The translations under genes and the position numbers were made by a program. A DNA stretch of 50,073 bases from Pelagophyceae sp. CCMP2097 (lineage: Eukaryota > Sar > Pelagophyceae): the NCBI GenBank assembly GCA_026770575.1, contig MU657530.1, forward strand, positions 1,548 to 51,620. Direction: 5' to 3'. Numbering within the stretch: the stretch's first letter is position 1; each line of letters begins with the position of its first letter. This document shows positions 47,943 through 50,073 of the stretch, one piece after another. The notes under the pieces were generated by a model, which was not told where the DNA came from, did not search any database, and saw only the letters and a list, made by a program, of their open reading frames with translations.

Positions 47943-48511
47943 GTCGCCGCCGCCGCTTGCCTCGCTGGCGCTGGACGACGTTGAGACGCGAGACGCGCAC
48001 TCGTGAGTCGAATGTTGTCGTCCGCGCGTGGTCCCTTCTTCATAATTTGCACCACAGGTTGAAACAGCACGTCGACGCGCCCACAGCGCGACCGGTCCGA
48101 TCCGCCGCGCGACCCAAGCCGCGCGACGCAGCGTCGAAAGGAGGCGCCTTTGAAAAAGGGCCCTCGAGAGAGTCCAACAATGAAAGCGGAGCCCACAATG
48201 GAAACTTCTAGGTCGCGCGACGAGGCCACCGAGGCGCAGCCGAGCCGAGCGCAAGCGCTCGTCGACGACCAGCGCGACGACGCCGACGCCGAGCCGCCGC
48301 GGCAAGAGAGGCGCTCGCGGGCCGCGCAAGGCGGGCGGAAGAAGCGGCAAGCAACAATGAGCAGCTCGGGAGGCGACCCGCAGCGACCTGCTCGCGACGC
48401 TGCGCCGGTCCCGGCGCTGGGAGTAGCAGCGGCCGTCGTGCCGCAGGCTCCGGCGGTACGTGAACGTTTCTTTTTGGTCGAACACGCCTCCGAAGCTCAA
48501 AATCGAAATAG

Positions 48512-48844
48512 GTCTCGACGACGCTCGACCTGCGCTGGCTCTCGTCGCAGCCGCGCGAGGCGCTGATCCAGGTGCTCAAGTGCGTCTACGCGTGCCCGGA
48601 GGAACCGACGTACCGCCGGCTCGAGCTGTCGAACCCGAACGTCATGGCGTACCTCGACGTCCCGCCGGCGCAGCGCGTCCTCGCGGCGCTCGGCTTCGTG
48701 CGCAAGACGATGCAGGGCCACGAGTGGTTCGTCTGCCGCGCACAGCCGCACTTTGCGATAGTCGCCGAGCTCCAGCGCGCCCTCGAGGCCCTGAGACCGG
48801 CACACCTCGTGGCCAAGTACACGGCGCTGCTCGACGCCACTTAA
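48512..48844 (+). CDS. Copy B PUB-like domain
   Basis: REALIQVLKCVYACPEEPTY then RRLELSNPNVMAYLDVPPAQ, RVLAALGFVRKTMQGHEWFV. Matches the PUB fold pattern (helix ending L..(I/V)...P.E.KYR, then I.LSN, then (V/I)LxALGF). Here the YR is intact, unlike copy A. The frame ends at TAA 48842-48844, where copy A is shorter and open; a B-specific insertion of roughly 95 bases or an intron lies between this and 48930. Confidence 0.6.
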   Translation, partial: VSTTLDLRWLSSQPREALIQVLKCVYACPEEPTYRRLELSNPNVMAYLDVPPAQRVLAALGFVRKTMQGHEWFVCRAQPHFAIVAELQRALEALRPAHLVAKYTALLDAT

Positions 48845-48929
48845 GCTCCTCGAGGGCTTCTGCCGGGCGCGGCGACGAGCAGCTCTCTGCGTACGGGCGC
48901 GGCGCAGCCGTCGTCGCGGCTTCGGGCGG

Positions 48930-49878
48930 ACGAGGCGGTCGCGCCGCGGCTCAACCGACGCGTGGCGCTGGTGCTGCCGGGCAACCTGAACCTCGAGGCG
49001 TTCATCCGCGACTGCAAGCGGAGCCGCATCCTCAAGGACCTGGCCAAGGAGGCGCTGTGACGGCAAGAAGAGGCGGGCCCGGAGTGGTGGAAGTCAAACG
49101 CGCTGCTCAAGTTTGAGGACCTGGCGCTGGTGCGCGCGACGACGCTGCACGCGTGCGGCCTGCCGAACTGGCCGTTCTACCAGGAGGAGCACGAGGCCTG
49201 GCGGCGCGCGAACCCGACGCTCGCGCTACAATCGGAGGAGCGCGAGGACCACGTCTTCCGGCCGGTGACCGAGGCGCAGAAGAAGCGCGCGGCCATCCTG
49301 AAAAAGTGGGACCTCGTCGAATGCTACAGCGGCCGGTACTACCAGAACTACTACTGCGAGATTGGTACGCACGACTCGACGTGGGCGCTGCCGCACCACG
49401 TGCGCGTCGACCTGAACAAGGCGCTGCAGCCGGACCTGTACCGGCCGCTACCCGAGGCGCGGCGGCGCATCGACCCGATCATGGCGGCCCGGCTGCGGTA
49501 CGCGGGCGTGCCGCTGCCCAAGGAGAGCGACGTCTACGACCCCGACGCGGACTACTTCAAAGAGATGCTACGGCCGTTCTGGAGCCTGTACTCGAGCGAG
49601 ACGTTCGTCGAGCCGCTTTTAAAGCCGCCGCTGTCGCTGCGCATGGACGAGGTCATCAAACGGCGCATCGACGAGGGCACGCCGGGCGCGAAACGCTGGC
49701 TCGAGCTCTACCGCGACATGCTCCGCGCGCCGCGCTACGAGGCCTGGATGGACGCGCGCGTCGCCAAGGCCGCCGCCGAGCGCGCCATGGCCGCCGAGGC
49801 CGAGCGCCGCGCCGCGCACGCAAACGCCGCCGACGATTCGGCGCACGAGGCGCTGAAGCACGCGGAGTTGGAGGAGTA
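48930..49878 (+). pseudogene. Copy B conserved block with WW-like motif, two stops
   Basis: RRVALVLPGNLNLEAFIRDC, a TGA (49058), EWWKSNALLKFEDLALVRAT, YSGRYYQNYYCEIGTHDSTW then ALP (WW-like), VYDPDADYFKEMLRPFWSLY, and EGTPGAKRWLELYRDMLRAP, then TAG (49877). Very close to copy A at 20960-21880. Few of the differences disturb the reading frame apart from the stops, so decay is recent. Confidence 0.6.
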
Positions 49879-49879
49879 G

Positions 49880-50073
49880 CTTTTGGCGTCGGCCGTTGAG
49901 GTCGACGAGAAGAACCGCAACCGGTGGAGCGACGACCGGATGCGGCGGCTTGAGTTTGAGCACGTGCAGCGGTTTATCAAGGCGCGGTCCGTCGAGGCGC
50001 AGCCCATCGACGTGCGGCCGCGCTGCGAGGTCTGCCACGACTCGTGCGAGCAGGCGCTGCTCTTCCGCTGCAA
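49880..50073 (+). pseudogene. Copy B PHD-like finger, cut by the window end
   Basis: KNRNRWSDDRMRRLEFEHVQ then DVRPRCEVCHDSCEQALLFR and C at the edge. First zinc cysteines intact. The rest of the finger lies outside the window. Confidence 0.6.

Larger units (their letters stand above)
44505..50073 (+). pseudogene. Copy B of the chromatin-type gene (GNAT-SET-PUB-WW-PHD), 3' end outside the window
   Basis: Most complete copy at the 5' side. Coding blocks: 44505-44656, 45304-45697, 45773-45859, 45939-46015, 46165-about 46335, 46493-about 46800, 46865-about 47010, 47107-47327, 47504-47942, 48212-48455, 48512-48844, about 48930-49878 and 49880 to the window end (PHD start). Most early joints keep phase. 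Predicted order: GNAT-like acetyltransferase, SET methyltransferase, PUB-like, WW-like, PHD-like; the AP2-like part would follow. In-frame stops at 49058-49060 (TGA for Arg) and 49877-49879 (TAG for Glu) argue that it is decayed, or that the protein ends early near 48842. It could still express the N-terminal half. Confidence 0.65.

Noticed and set aside
20775..49879. Stop-codon reassignment as an explanation for in-frame stops
   Set aside because: TAG, TAA and TGA stand opposite Arg, Tyr, Arg and Glu in sister copies, and CEP290, IFT57, kinase and cryptochrome exons contain no in-frame stops. Decay is simpler.

Overview
This is a GC-rich, intron-rich eukaryotic nuclear window, most likely from a flagellated alga or related protist. 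The evidence is multi-exon genes whose exons join in phase through GT-AG and probable GC-AG introns ending YAG followed by G, three ciliary genes (CEP290, a NEK6/7-like kinase, IFT57), a cryptochrome/photolyase, and large intronic minisatellites. A haptophyte, pelagophyte or dinoflagellate-like lineage would all fit; the sequence alone does not decide it. There is no prokaryotic organisation, and I saw no rRNA, tRNA or CRISPR array. || Layout: 1-1.3 kb, nothing recognised. 1.3-15.9 kb (+), an apparently complete CEP290 orthologue in at least 21 exons, with introns up to 2.1 kb filled by minisatellites. 15.9-18.0 kb, spacer with a minus-strand gene fragment, a small terminal-inverted-repeat element and an orphan ORF fragment. 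18.0-26.4 kb (+), copy A of a very large multi-domain chromatin-type gene, 5'-truncated and broken. It is interrupted at 24.7-25.2 kb by a 420-bp inverted-repeat element flanked by a 7-bp target duplication and carrying an acidic coding fragment on the opposite strand. 27.0-30.0 kb (-), a cryptochrome/photolyase in five well-phased exons. 30.4-32.9 kb (-), copy C of the chromatin-type gene with large internal deletions. 32.8-34.6 kb, duplicated repeat blocks around a solitary 3'-terminal exon (copy D). 34.7-36.1 kb (-), IFT57. 36.5-42.1 kb (-), the NEK6/7-like kinase with a 3.5-kb repeat-filled intron. 42.1-44.4 kb, spacer and minus-sense minisatellites. 44.5 kb to the window end (+), copy B of the chromatin-type gene: start intact, two in-frame stops, running off the edge. 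|| Functional picture: CEP290 (ciliary transition zone), IFT57 (IFT-B train) and a NEK-family kinase share one locus, and the kinase and IFT57 are so close on one strand that they may be spliced together. The second theme is a dispersed gene family encoding, in order, a GNAT-like acetyltransferase region, a SET domain with post-SET cysteines, a PUB-like domain, a WW-like motif, a PHD-like zinc finger, an AP2-like domain and a conserved C-terminal exon. Every copy visible here carries at least one disabling lesion, so these are probably decayed relatives of an intact gene elsewhere. || Intronic minisatellites of several families recur in unrelated genes, always with the same strand towards the mRNA. 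They can therefore be used to predict the direction of transcription. Exon edges marked 'about' are my best reading and not proven.
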